Origin: Streptococcus pacificus
GTDB lineage: Bacteria; Bacillota; Bacilli; Lactobacillales; Streptococcaceae
Reading direction: 5' to 3'
DNA: 64,000 nucleotides
NCBI RefSeq assembly: GCF_016481305.1
Contig: NZ_JAENBO010000001.1
Span: 496,001-560,000, forward strand
Each line of letters begins with the position of its first letter. Positions within the stretch are counted from its first letter, which is position 1. A program made the position numbers and the translations under genes. This document shows, piece after piece, positions 37,215 through 45,838 of this stretch. The notes below the pieces were generated by a model. That model did no database searches, was not told where the DNA came from, and was given only the letters and a program-made list of their open reading frames with translations.

Positions 37215-37889
37215 CTAGTCTCCTTCTCCTTCTTCTTTAATAGCGCTTAGAATAGAAGTCATAGCTTGACGTTTGAGTCGTAAATATATCTTGAGTCCAC
37301 TGGCTTTAAGCCTTTTATTAAAAGCACTTGGTGTTAAAGATAATAAGTGGGCGATTTTTTTATGCTCAAATTTTTCATCATAAATGCCTTGTTCTAAAAG
37401 AGAAAACATAATTTTTTCTTGTGTTTTTGTCCATTTAGATTTAATGAATTCTGCAGCAGAAACTAAACTGTTGACACTTCTTTTTAATGCATCATTTTCT
37501 AAATCAACAGCAATAGTATTTGTACCATAGTCATTATTATCATGAATGTAATCAATTGCTTTTCTTGCATGCCAATAAGCCGGACCATCAGATCCGATAC
37601 TTTGCTTTTCATTAATATCTGTCAATATTTCTCCTACCCCAATGCCAAAACGAAGATGATAAGGTTGAAATTGTGCAGAAATGACTTCAATTATCTCAAA
37701 GACATCCTGATTCGGTAATAATAAAGCTTGAAATTCATCACCTGTTGTTATAGTAAATGGTGATTTTAAAACTTTCTCATATTTTTTATTGATATCCGCT
37801 ATTAATGTCATAAGCCTTTTTTGAGCTTGAGAACGTTCTTTGATTGATTTTGAAGAGATAATATCTCCTATAATTGCAATATAAATCAT
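37215..37889 (-). CDS. satD: SatD-family protein: cyclase/GGDEF-like domain plus HTH
   Basis: 224 residues from ATG 37889 (AGGAG upstream; family start MIYIAIIGDI); an upstream in-frame ATG at 37925 is inside the promoter repeat. Residues 1-125 resemble a class III nucleotide cyclase or GGDEF palm: D9 in IIGDI, TTGDEFQ at 48-54, RFGIGVGEI at 80-88 and GPAYWHARKA at 102-111. The C-terminal part (about 155-200) has a helix-turn-helix (HKKIAHLLSLTPSAFNKRL). Reported near ffh in S. mutans as part of the sat operon. Enzymatic activity is my inference from motif resemblance. Confidence 0.85.
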   Translation of the reverse strand: MIYIAIIGDIISSKSIKERSQAQKRLMTLIADINKKYEKVLKSPFTITTGDEFQALLLPNQDVFEIIEVISAQFQPYHLRFGIGVGEILTDINEKQSIGSDGPAYWHARKAIDYIHDNNDYGTNTIAVDLENDALKRSVNSLVSAAEFIKSKWTKTQEKIMFSLLEQGIYDEKFEHKKIAHLLSLTPSAFNKRLKASGLKIYLRLKRQAMTSILSAIKEEGEGD

Positions 37890-37904
37890 TCTTATCTCCT
37901 TTAT

Positions 37905-37997
37905 AATGTCCATTATAACAGACATTTTAAAAAATGTCCATTGTGACGGAAATCATTAAAAATGTCCATTATAACAGACATTTTCAGAAATTTCCGT
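37905..37997 (-). promoter_or_regulatory. satD promoter with repeated ATGTCC...GACAT operators
   Basis: On the - strand a TGGACA -35 (37940-37935), 17-bp spacer and TATAAT (37917-37912, extended TGT) give a near-consensus promoter. The -10 lies inside the dyad AATGTC-N10-GACATT (37905-37926); a partial copy (37933-37942) supplies the -35. A full second copy at 37961-37984 is enclosed by ACGGAAAT (37946-37953) and ATTTCCGT (37990-37997), all sharing one centre, 37971.5. Confidence 0.72.
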
Positions 37998-38009
37998 TTT
38001 AAGACAAAA

Positions 38010-38039
38010 AAGTTTACATAAATTTAATTATGTAAACTT
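38010..38039 (-). terminator. Terminator of ffh (TTTACATAA-type hairpin)
   Basis: Arms AAGTTTACATAA/TTATGTAAACTT around six bases; on the - strand it runs into TTTTTTGTC. Same arms as the topA terminator. Confidence 0.85.
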
Positions 38040-38045
38040 AATGAT

Positions 38046-39593
38046 TTATTTTCTTTTTCTTTTTGCTTTTTTAAGTTTCTTGGCCATTTTTTTCATGGAG
38101 TGTTTCATAGCCATTTCACCAATTTTACCTTTAAAGCCACCTCCAAGTAGTTGGCTCATATCCATATCACCACCACCTAAAGCAGACATATCAGGCATTC
38201 CTGGCATCCCACCTTGACTTAAGGCACTCATATCCATGTTTTTAGGCATTTTGCTAGGGTCAATTCCCATTTGTTTCATCATCTTATTCATATCACCAGA
38301 CATGGCACCTTGCATCATGGCTTTAGCTTGGTTGAAATCTTTAATAAACTTATTGACTTCGATAAAGGAATTACCAGAACCCCCTGCTATACGACGTCTG
38401 CGACTTGGAGATAACAAATCAGGATTTTCACGTTCTTCAGGCGTCATAGAAGAAACAATGGCACGTTTTCTAGCAATCTCTCTTTCATCTATTTTGAGGT
38501 TAGCTAGCGCTGGATTTCCAGCCATTCCAGGAATCATTTTAAGGATGTCTTCCATTGGACCCATATTTTGGACTTGGTCTAATTGTTCGATGAAATCATT
38601 AAAATCAAAGGTGTTTTCACGCATTTTTTCAGCGAGTTGCATTGATTTTTGTTCATCATACTCCTGACTAGCTTTTTCAATCAGGGTTAATAGGTCACCC
38701 ATACCAAGAATACGGCTAGCCATACGATCTGGATGGAATGTCTCAATATCTGTAATCTTTTCACCGGTCCCGGTAAATTTAATCGGTTGACCAGTAATAT
38801 GACGAACAGAAAGTGCCGCACCACCTCTTGTATCACCATCAATCTTGGTTAAAACAACACCAGTAATATCAAGTTGTTCATTAAATTCACGAGCAACATT
38901 TGCTGCTTCTTGACCAATCATGCTATCAACGACAAGCAAAATCTCGTTTGGATTAGCAAGCGCCTTGATATCACGAAGCTCTTTCATCAGAATCTCATCA
39001 ATTTGAAGTCGGCCAGCTGTATCAATCAAGACATAGTCATTATGATTTTCACGAGCCTTGTTAAGCCCTTGAGTGACAATCTCAACCGCAGAATGCTCAA
39101 CGCCCATATCAAAAACAGGGACACCGATTTGTTCACCAAGAGTTTTTAACTGATCAATTGCTGCAGGACGATAAATATCGGCTGCAATCATCAAAGGTCT
39201 TGCTTTTTCTTCTTTGATTAATTTATTGGCTAACTTACCAGCAAAGGTTGTTTTACCAGCCCCTTGAAGACCAACCATCATGATAATGGTAGGAATTTTA
39301 GGCGCTTTTTCAATGTGAGATGTTTCTGATCCCAAAACAGTTGTCAATTCATCATTAACAATTTTAACCATTTGTTGCGAAGGGTTTAAGGTATCAATAA
39401 CCTCATGCCCAATAGCACGTGTCCGAACACGTTTAATAAACTCCTTAACAACAGGTAAGGCAACGTCGGCTTCAAGAAGGGCTAATCTAATTTCTTTAGT
39501 GACCTCTTGAACATCCTTTTCAGATAATTTCTTCTTACCCCTTAGATTCTTAAAAACACCCTGTAAGCGTTCTGTTAAACTCTCAAATGCCAT
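38046..39593 (-). CDS. ffh: Ffh, signal recognition particle GTPase
   Basis: 515 residues: N domain, G domain with GLQGAGKTT, DIYRPAAIDQL, DTAGRL and TKIDGDTRGGAAL, and a methionine-rich M domain. The C-terminus carries many Met and Gly residues and ends in a basic tail, KKAKRKRK. It binds 4.5S RNA and signal sequences and targets ribosomes to FtsY at the membrane. ylxM is immediately upstream, the conserved Gram-positive pairing. Confidence 0.97.
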   Translation of the reverse strand: MAFESLTERLQGVFKNLRGKKKLSEKDVQEVTKEIRLALLEADVALPVVKEFIKRVRTRAIGHEVIDTLNPSQQMVKIVNDELTTVLGSETSHIEKAPKIPTIIMMVGLQGAGKTTFAGKLANKLIKEEKARPLMIAADIYRPAAIDQLKTLGEQIGVPVFDMGVEHSAVEIVTQGLNKARENHNDYVLIDTAGRLQIDEILMKELRDIKALANPNEILLVVDSMIGQEAANVAREFNEQLDITGVVLTKIDGDTRGGAALSVRHITGQPIKFTGTGEKITDIETFHPDRMASRILGMGDLLTLIEKASQEYDEQKSMQLAEKMRENTFDFNDFIEQLDQVQNMGPMEDILKMIPGMAGNPALANLKIDEREIARKRAIVSSMTPEERENPDLLSPSRRRRIAGGSGNSFIEVNKFIKDFNQAKAMMQGAMSGDMNKMMKQMGIDPSKMPKNMDMSALSQGGMPGMPDMSALGGGDMDMSQLLGGGFKGKIGEMAMKHSMKKMAKKLKKAKRKRK

Positions 39594-39616
39594 TATTTTA
39601 TCTCCTATTTTCTTAC

Positions 39617-39949
39617 TTAATCGTTATTATCAATACTAGTTAAAAAAGTTAATTTTTCAATCAGATAAGAATCATCTGAGTATCTTGTCATTAAATCATC
39701 TAGAATTTCACTACGAACAATATAATCAGAATACATGTGAAGTTTTCGTTCATAGTCTTCAAGGATTTTTTCTGTTCTCTTAATATTGTCATAAACAGCT
39801 TGGCGACTAACTTGGTATTCATCAGCAATCTCAGCTAAACTATAATCATCAGCATAGTAAAGCTCAATATAATTCATCTGCTTATCCGTTAAAAGTGCTG
39901 CGTAAAATTCAAATAAAGCATTCATACGATTTGTTTTTTCAATTTCCAT
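39617..39949 (-). CDS. ylxM: YlxM, HTH accessory protein of the SRP operon
   Basis: 110 residues. The sigma-4-like helix-turn-helix is clear: [33 protein letters not shown]. YlxM proteins stimulate the SRP GTPases in some streptococci; the family was first seen as a putative regulator. 23 bp upstream of ffh, so cotranscribed. Confidence 0.94.
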   Translation of the reverse strand: MEIEKTNRMNALFEFYAALLTDKQMNYIELYYADDYSLAEIADEYQVSRQAVYDNIKRTEKILEDYERKLHMYSDYIVRSEILDDLMTRYSDDSYLIEKLTFLTSIDNND

Positions 39950-40024
39950 AAGGATATTATAGCAAAATTCTATCTTTTTTAATAGTCACGAAAAGAGCTT
40001 TTATGGAATATCTAAAAGACAAGA

Positions 40025-40052
40025 AAAACAAGAGTTTAAAAACTCTTGTTTT
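40025..40052 (-). terminator. Terminator of the OpuA operon
   Basis: Thirteen-base arms AAAACAAGAGTTT/AAACTCTTGTTTT just past the opuABC stop, with a T-run on the - strand. Confidence 0.9.
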
Positions 40053-40059
40053 AGTTAGT

Positions 40060-41784
40060 TTATTTAGCCCATTTTTCAATAGTAGCTTTGTTTTCACTAA
40101 CCCATTTTTGAGCAGCTTCTTTTTCACTAGCACCATTTTGAATATCAAGCATAACGGCTTCCATGTCCTCAGAAGTCCACTCAAAGTTATCAATAATTTG
40201 ATAAGCTTCAGGATGATCTTCTTTTAGGCCAAGACGAGCCATTGTTTTAATACTTTCTGAGCCACCAAAGACACCTTCTGGGTCTTCAAGATATTTCAAA
40301 TCATACTTGGCAAACATCCAGTGAGGAGACCAACCAGTAACAATAATTTCTTCTTTTGCTGAAATAGCTTTATCAAGAGCTGTTACCATGGCACCTGTTG
40401 AAGAAGATGAGACTTGCCAACCTGACAGATTAGAATAAGTTTCTAAAGCAGAATCAGCACCTGCCATAATTCCGGCCCCTGGTTCAATACCTGTAATGGT
40501 TTTTTTAGCTTCGTCTGAGAGTTCAGAAATACTATTAGCTGAAACATAACTTGGAACAACTAAGCCTAGTTTAACGCCCTCTAAGTTAGGTCCTAAATCT
40601 TCAAGACTATCCTTATAGGTATCATAAAGTTCAGCATGGGTAACTGGCAACCAAGCACTAACAGAAGCATCTGTTGTTCCTTCTGCTACCGATTTCCAAA
40701 CAACTGAGTTATCTAGTGGTGTTAATTCAACATTATAGCCATATTCTCTTAGGACTTCGGCTAAAACATTGGTGGATGCAATTTCTGAATCCCATTGAAC
40801 ATAAGATAAACGAATCGTTTCTTTAGTCGTTTTATTAGTTGACATCACATTCTTAGCTATACCAACACCAATAACTGCTACAATAGCAATAACGGCAATG
40901 ACTTTTTTAATCATAGGTGAAGCAGGTTTATAGGATGATTTGTAGTTTGCTAACTGACTAATTCTATCAATTAATATCGCTAAAATAACTAGGGCTAAAC
41001 CATTAACAAATCCTGAACCAATATCAGCTTTTTGAAGGGCAGATAAGACACCACGACCAAGTCCTGGAGACCCGATCATTGATCCAGTAACAACCATTGA
41101 TAAGGCAAGCATAATTGTTTGGCTAATCCCTGCAACAATTGTATCTTTCGCAATTGGCAATTCAACCTTGAATAATTTTTGACGTGGTGTACTACCAAAT
41201 GAGTCTGCTGCTTCTGATAATTCAGCTGAGACTTCACGAATACCTAGATTGGTAAAACGTACAGTTGGTGGTAATGCAAAAATAACTGAGGCAAATACAC
41301 CAGGAACCATACCAATACCAAAGAAGGCAACAGCAGGAATGAGATAAACAAAGGCTGGCATTGTTTGCATAAAGTCAAGTATCGGACTAATGATTTGACG
41401 GAAACGATCACTCTTTGCCATCCAAATACCGAGGGGAATCCCTAGTATAACTGAGATCACACTGGCAACCAATACTAAAGTAAAGGTATTGATTAAATCT
41501 CCCCATAAGCCTTGATTATAAATAAAAAGTAAACCAAGTAAGGTAAATAAGGCTAGACCAAAACTTTTCTTAGATTTTTTTCTAGAAAGAAAGTAGGCTA
41601 GAGCCGTTATTAGAGCGATTAAAACAAATGGATTAATAAATGTAAGGTAGGAAGTAATGTAATCCATAGCACTACTACCACCCGATTGGATAACATCAAA
41701 CAAACCTGAGAATGTTTTTGTTGTCCATGTGGTTAAATTTTCTACCATCTCTGCGACGGGTAATTTAGTTTGTAAAAAAAACAC
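40060..41784 (-). CDS. opuABC: OpuABC, glycine betaine permease fused to substrate-binding domain
   Basis: 574 residues: about eight membrane segments with the permease EAA-type loop (EAADSFGSTPRQKLFKVELP), then from about residue 305 an extracellular binding domain (IRLSYVQWDSEIAS..., GWSPHWMF aromatic box). Binding domains fused to the permease are typical of OpuA/BusA of lactococci and streptococci. It imports compatible solutes under osmotic stress. Follows opuAA by 10 bp. Confidence 0.95.
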   Translation of the reverse strand: MFFLQTKLPVAEMVENLTTWTTKTFSGLFDVIQSGGSSAMDYITSYLTFINPFVLIALITALAYFLSRKKSKKSFGLALFTLLGLLFIYNQGLWGDLINTFTLVLVASVISVILGIPLGIWMAKSDRFRQIISPILDFMQTMPAFVYLIPAVAFFGIGMVPGVFASVIFALPPTVRFTNLGIREVSAELSEAADSFGSTPRQKLFKVELPIAKDTIVAGISQTIMLALSMVVTGSMIGSPGLGRGVLSALQKADIGSGFVNGLALVILAILIDRISQLANYKSSYKPASPMIKKVIAVIAIVAVIGVGIAKNVMSTNKTTKETIRLSYVQWDSEIASTNVLAEVLREYGYNVELTPLDNSVVWKSVAEGTTDASVSAWLPVTHAELYDTYKDSLEDLGPNLEGVKLGLVVPSYVSANSISELSDEAKKTITGIEPGAGIMAGADSALETYSNLSGWQVSSSSTGAMVTALDKAISAKEEIIVTGWSPHWMFAKYDLKYLEDPEGVFGGSESIKTMARLGLKEDHPEAYQIIDNFEWTSEDMEAVMLDIQNGASEKEAAQKWVSENKATIEKWAK

Positions 41785-41794
41785 AATTTTCTCC

Positions 41795-42979
41795 TTATTC
41801 TTCGGTATCTTTTGCTAATGATTCAATGACAGAACCCTTGATGACAACACCAAGCAAGTGATCGTTATCACCAACAACAGCTATGGGACTAGAAGAATCA
41901 TAAATCAACGGTAAGATATCTGTTACCAGAGTATCCTCAGTTACTTTTCTAACATCAGTATCCAAAACCTCTTTTAAAGTAAGGTGCTTGCGATTAGCTT
42001 CAAGAGCTGCATCTGCTGTAATAACACCTTGTAATTGACGTTTTCTATTGATTGCCATCAACATACTAACTTGTTCTGTTTTCATTCTGTTTAAGGCCAT
42101 TTTTGGACCATCACTATCAATATTAGCAATAACAGGTTTGATCATAATATTTTGAGCTGTCAAGACTTTTGAACGGTCAACATCTTCAACGAAGTCGCGC
42201 ACAAAATCATTAGCTGGATTAGTTAGAATTTCTTCACCAGTACCAATTTGCATAATTTGGCCATCTTTCATAAGAGCAATTCTATCACCGATACGTAATG
42301 CCTCATTAAGATCATGTGTGATAAAGATAATCGTTTTTTGAACTTTTGCTTGGAGTTCTAGTAGTTCATCTTGCATATCTTTTCTAATCAACGGGTCTAA
42401 GGCAGAGAAGGCCTCATCCATGAGTAAAATCTCAGGATCGTTTGCAAGAGCACGTGCTAAACCGACACGTTGTTGCATCCCACCAGATAATTGATCAGGG
42501 TATTGATCTTTATATGGCAGTAAACCTGAATTGTCAAGAGCTTTCTCAGCTCTAACGATTCTTTCATCTTTTGGAACACCTCTTAACTCTAGACCAAACT
42601 CAGTATTTTCTAATATTGTTTTGTGAGGTAAAAGTGCAAAACTTTGGAAGACCATGTTTAGAGTATTACGGCGTACTTCTCTTAGTTCTTCCTTGTTCAT
42701 TTTTGAGATATCAGAACCATTGATATAGATATCACCACTTGAAGGTTCTATAAGTCTGTTTAAAAGACGGATTAGGGTAGATTTACCACTTCCAGATAAT
42801 CCCATGATGACAAAAATTTCACCTTCTTCAACTGAAAAGTTGGCATCATAAACACCAACCGTTGCTCCGGTTTTTTTAAAGATCTCATTTTTTGTCTTAT
42901 TATCTTTAATCATGCTTAAAGCTAATTTTTGTTTTTTACCAAATATTTTTGTTAAGTTTTTAACTTCTAATTTGATCAT
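41795..42979 (-). CDS. opuAA: OpuAA, glycine betaine ABC ATPase with CBS domains
   Basis: 394 residues. Walker [17 protein letters not shown], signature LSGGMQQR and Walker [12 protein letters not shown]; from about residue 265 to the end there are tandem CBS domains, the part known to sense ionic strength or c-di-AMP in this family. First gene of the operon, downstream of a promoter that carries a BusR-type operator. Confidence 0.95.
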   Translation of the reverse strand: MIKLEVKNLTKIFGKKQKLALSMIKDNKTKNEIFKKTGATVGVYDANFSVEEGEIFVIMGLSGSGKSTLIRLLNRLIEPSSGDIYINGSDISKMNKEELREVRRNTLNMVFQSFALLPHKTILENTEFGLELRGVPKDERIVRAEKALDNSGLLPYKDQYPDQLSGGMQQRVGLARALANDPEILLMDEAFSALDPLIRKDMQDELLELQAKVQKTIIFITHDLNEALRIGDRIALMKDGQIMQIGTGEEILTNPANDFVRDFVEDVDRSKVLTAQNIMIKPVIANIDSDGPKMALNRMKTEQVSMLMAINRKRQLQGVITADAALEANRKHLTLKEVLDTDVRKVTEDTLVTDILPLIYDSSSPIAVVGDNDHLLGVVIKGSVIESLAKDTEE

Positions 42980-43008
42980 TTATTGCCTCTTTCATTCTTT
43001 CTTTTCTA

Positions 43009-43050
43009 ACTGACCATTCTATTTTATATCAATGTGGTCACTTTTGTCAA
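43009..43050 (-). promoter_or_regulatory. Promoter and BusR-type operator of opuAA
   Basis: On the - strand TTGACA (43050-43045) and TATAAA (43028-43023) with a 16-bp spacer. ACTGAC (43009-43014) and GTCACT (43037-43042) form an inverted pair separated by exactly 22 bp and straddling the promoter. I recall a bipartite AGTGAC-N22-GTCACT site for BusR, whose gene is next. Confidence 0.7.
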
Positions 43051-43102
43051 ATAGAAAGCACCTATGAAAAATAGGTGCAAATAAGAATGACATCTAAAAG
43101 TG

Positions 43103-43723
43103 TCAAGTATTAATAAAATGTTGCATCCGTAAAAACGACATCTCATCACCGACAAAAAAGACAGAATCATCCTTATTTAACAAGGTATAAGGATCAGGCG
43201 ATAAAATCAATTGACCTTGTTTTTTTATAGCAATGACTGTTGCTCCTGTATGTTGCCAAATATTTAGTTCTTGTAAAGATTTTCCGTGATTAGAAAAATC
43301 ACCTACTGTTAGCTCATAAGGCTCAAAAGGAAACTCTTTTTTTAGAAGACTTGATTGTTCGAGAAGATTTTGAACGAGATTAGAAAGTCTGTCCATTTCC
43401 TTTTTTTGCTTCTTAAGGTTATTTTGGATATCATGTCCAAGTGATTTTAAAGAGTTGCTAATATTGAACTGCTTCATATAGGCAATCGCATTTTCTTTTG
43501 AAATAACAAAAGCACCGCTACCTTGTCTAACTTCTAAGATGTCTAAATCAACTAAAACATTGATGGCTTTTCTAGCTGTCTCAGGAGAGACATTAAAAGT
43601 ACTTGCAATCGTTGAACGTGATTTTATTTTTTCACCAACACTAAATTTACCGTCTGCTATTCTTTGAGCAATTCCAATAGCTACTTTTTGGTAGCGAGAG
43701 TTAATCAATTCATTTTCTGTCAT
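43103..43723 (-). CDS. busR: BusR, c-di-AMP-responsive repressor of the betaine importer
   Basis: 206 residues: a GntR-type winged helix (SRSTIASTFNVSPETARKAIN, about 11-75), a coiled coil (about 90-125) and a C-terminal RCK_C/TrkA-C domain (TGATVIAIKKQGQLI and DSVFFVGDE) that binds c-di-AMP. BusR represses busA/opuA when c-di-AMP is high, limiting osmolyte uptake. It is encoded upstream of its target, separated by the operator. Confidence 0.93.
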   Translation of the reverse strand: MTENELINSRYQKVAIGIAQRIADGKFSVGEKIKSRSTIASTFNVSPETARKAINVLVDLDILEVRQGSGAFVISKENAIAYMKQFNISNSLKSLGHDIQNNLKKQKKEMDRLSNLVQNLLEQSSLLKKEFPFEPYELTVGDFSNHGKSLQELNIWQHTGATVIAIKKQGQLILSPDPYTLLNKDDSVFFVGDEMSFLRMQHFINT

Positions 43724-43749
43724 CTATTTTTCCTTATATGGTTTCAATT

Positions 43750-44448
43750 TTAATTATTTTCCAGATAAAACTCAAAACGATCTCCCACGTATTGACTTCT
43801 AACATATTCAAAAGGTGTGCCATCTGTAAAATAAGAAACCTGAGTGAGTCCTAAAATAGCATGTCCCTTATTAACGTCAAGAAATTTTGACACTTTTTCA
43901 TTAGCCACTTTAGCATAAATCGTTTGTTCGCTCTTTCCAATCTGGTAGCCATTTTCAGTTAGTGTCTTAAAAAAATGCTCTGTAATTTCCGTACGGTTGA
44001 ATGATGAAATTAAACGCTCAGGAATGCTAGCCACTTCAAAAACCAAGGGAAGCTTGTCTGCATAACGCACACGCTCCATTCTGATCACAGTTTCATCTGC
44101 TTTTAACTTAAGATAGCGTCTTTCAGTGTCACTAGCTAATTTTTTTTGAAAGGAAATCAACTGGCTGGATGGTGTTTTACCTTGAGAGGTGACAATTTCA
44201 GTAAAACTGGTTGTTCCTCGCATTTTTTCTTGCACTCTTTTGCTGGCAACATAGGTCCCACTACCAACTCTTCTTTCAAGAACACCTTCTTCAACTAAAA
44301 GAGAGATAGCCTGTCGAAGCGTCATACGACTGACACCAAAATCATCTGCCAAATCGCGTTCACTAGGCAAACGATCTCCGATTTTCCAGATGCCTTCTTC
44401 AATGTCTTTTTTGATATGATCATGAATTTTAATATATGCAGGTATCAT
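43750..44448 (-). CDS. GntR-family regulator, HutC/UTRA type
   Basis: 232 residues: winged helix (about 1-70) with RLPSERDLADDFGVSRMTLRQAI, then a UTRA ligand-binding domain (GTTSFTEIVTSQGKTPSSQ, ending ...FEYVRSQYVGDRFEFYLE). UTRA regulators sense sugar phosphates or amino-acid-related ligands; the ligand is not evident. Ends 27 bp before busR on the same strand. Confidence 0.9.
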   Translation of the reverse strand: MIPAYIKIHDHIKKDIEEGIWKIGDRLPSERDLADDFGVSRMTLRQAISLLVEEGVLERRVGSGTYVASKRVQEKMRGTTSFTEIVTSQGKTPSSQLISFQKKLASDTERRYLKLKADETVIRMERVRYADKLPLVFEVASIPERLISSFNRTEITEHFFKTLTENGYQIGKSEQTIYAKVANEKVSKFLDVNKGHAILGLTQVSYFTDGTPFEYVRSQYVGDRFEFYLENN

Positions 44449-44576
44449 AACAACTCCTCTTTTAAATAGTAAAATGTGTCAGTCATTGAAATCATTAATA
44501 ATCTCTACTACACTTCCCAACAAGTAGCAATCAAACATCTACTATAATACTTTTATCAATAAGAAGCATTAAACAA

Positions 44577-45662
44577 TTAATCGTTCAACATAAAATCAAG
44601 CACAATGGGATTATGGTCAGAATACTCAAAATCTTGTTGATAGGTTTCAACCTGATTAACTGACACGTTTGGGGTGGCAATAAACCCATCAATAATGTAG
44701 TAGGCCATATCTTTACTTGATGCATCATAAATCTTATGAAGTGAGCGACAAGATGGTGTTAGACTCTCATCTCTAAGAAGTTGGTAGCCTTCTGGTAGAA
44801 TACTGTCATCTAAGACACCAGGTTTCCAAATGTCATCAGATAGTTCAAATGGAAGCTCTTCTAATGGAAACAGGGATTGATTGAAATCACCACCAGCAAT
44901 CACATAGTTACCTTTTTCGTACTCTTCTTTCATTAGGTTAATCAGTTCACGTGTTTGTGTTTCACGCCCACCAGTGTCATCATAAGCTTCAAGATGAAGA
45001 TTGACAAGGACTAATTCTTTGTCTGATCCTTCAATAGGTAAGCGAGTGGTCAATAGACATCTCTTTAAATTTGCTAGACGAACTGGCCATTTAAAGGGAA
45101 CAGTCAAGGAAACACGATTGGCTTCTCCTACGTCATAACGACTATTGGTTAAAAGACCAGAATCCATTTTCCCAAGAGGTGGAAATGGTACTGGAACAAA
45201 AGCTACTTTGTAATTCTCTGCAAAAAGACTTTTTCCATCAAAAACGTTTTGATTAAGGTAATCTTGTTCATTAATACCATAACTACGTCTAGAGTCGATA
45301 TCAACCTCTTGTAAAAGTGTAAAATCTGCATCAATTGTTTGAAGAATTTCTGAAATTCCTTCTAGATTTTTTTCCACCAAACCTTTATCTTTAGGAAAGA
45401 CTTGTTTTCCACCATCCATGAAGAAATCTGATTCTTTACCCATACCAGCAAAACCCATATTGAAAGAAACAATACTTAATTCTTTATTTTTAGGAACTGT
45501 TTTTTCTACCGTCTTTTCAAGGGGGATTCTAGTAACTTCGTCGGGCTTAAATTCGGTCACTGTTAAAAATAAAATTAAACCGACAAAAGCAGAAATTGCT
45601 AGAGTAATGATGAATCCTAGGATTTTAAAGATGGTTTTAATCACATTTCTTTCTTTTTTCAT
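44577..45662 (-). CDS. Membrane-anchored endonuclease/exonuclease/phosphatase-family protein
   Basis: 361 residues. One N-terminal membrane helix (about 10-33), then an extracytoplasmic EEP domain: IVSFNMGF, LLQEVDIDSR, NLHLEAYDD, GGDFNQSLF and the terminal EYSDHNPIVLDF, which together give the metal and catalytic residues. Relatives include sphingomyelinase- and DNase I-type phosphodiesterases and phosphatases; substrate unknown. Topology suggests it acts outside the membrane. Confidence 0.88.
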   Translation of the reverse strand: MKKERNVIKTIFKILGFIITLAISAFVGLILFLTVTEFKPDEVTRIPLEKTVEKTVPKNKELSIVSFNMGFAGMGKESDFFMDGGKQVFPKDKGLVEKNLEGISEILQTIDADFTLLQEVDIDSRRSYGINEQDYLNQNVFDGKSLFAENYKVAFVPVPFPPLGKMDSGLLTNSRYDVGEANRVSLTVPFKWPVRLANLKRCLLTTRLPIEGSDKELVLVNLHLEAYDDTGGRETQTRELINLMKEEYEKGNYVIAGGDFNQSLFPLEELPFELSDDIWKPGVLDDSILPEGYQLLRDESLTPSCRSLHKIYDASSKDMAYYIIDGFIATPNVSVNQVETYQQDFEYSDHNPIVLDFMLND

Positions 45663-45777
45663 TCTTGTCCTCCTCTTACTAGCTTTTATTATATCATAAA
45701 GAAAAGACCAATTTCATACTTATAAGTGAAATTTTTTTCAAAATTTTAATGTGTCAATTGCAATGAAAAAAATAAAG

Positions 45778-45799
45778 AGACAGCGAATCCTCACTGTCT
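45778..45799 (-). terminator. Terminator of nrdFIE
   Basis: Stem AGACAG/CTGTCT beyond the nrdE stop; on the - strand a TCTTTATTTTTTT run follows. Confidence 0.8.
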
Positions 45800-45838
45800 T
45801 TTTTATGGTTTCCAATTCAATTAAATCTATCAAAAGAT

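Noticed and set aside
37926..38045. A satC gene between ffh and satD
   Set aside because: The gap is 120-150 bp and is fully taken up by the ffh terminator and satD operators; no reading frame fits.
38236..38667. 143-codon + strand frame inside ffh
   Set aside because: Antisense to the Ffh M domain; no ribosome site or homologue recognised.
39957..40193. 78-codon - strand frame spanning the end of opuABC and its terminator
   Set aside because: Out-of-frame shadow of the opuABC C-terminus; reads through the terminator stem.
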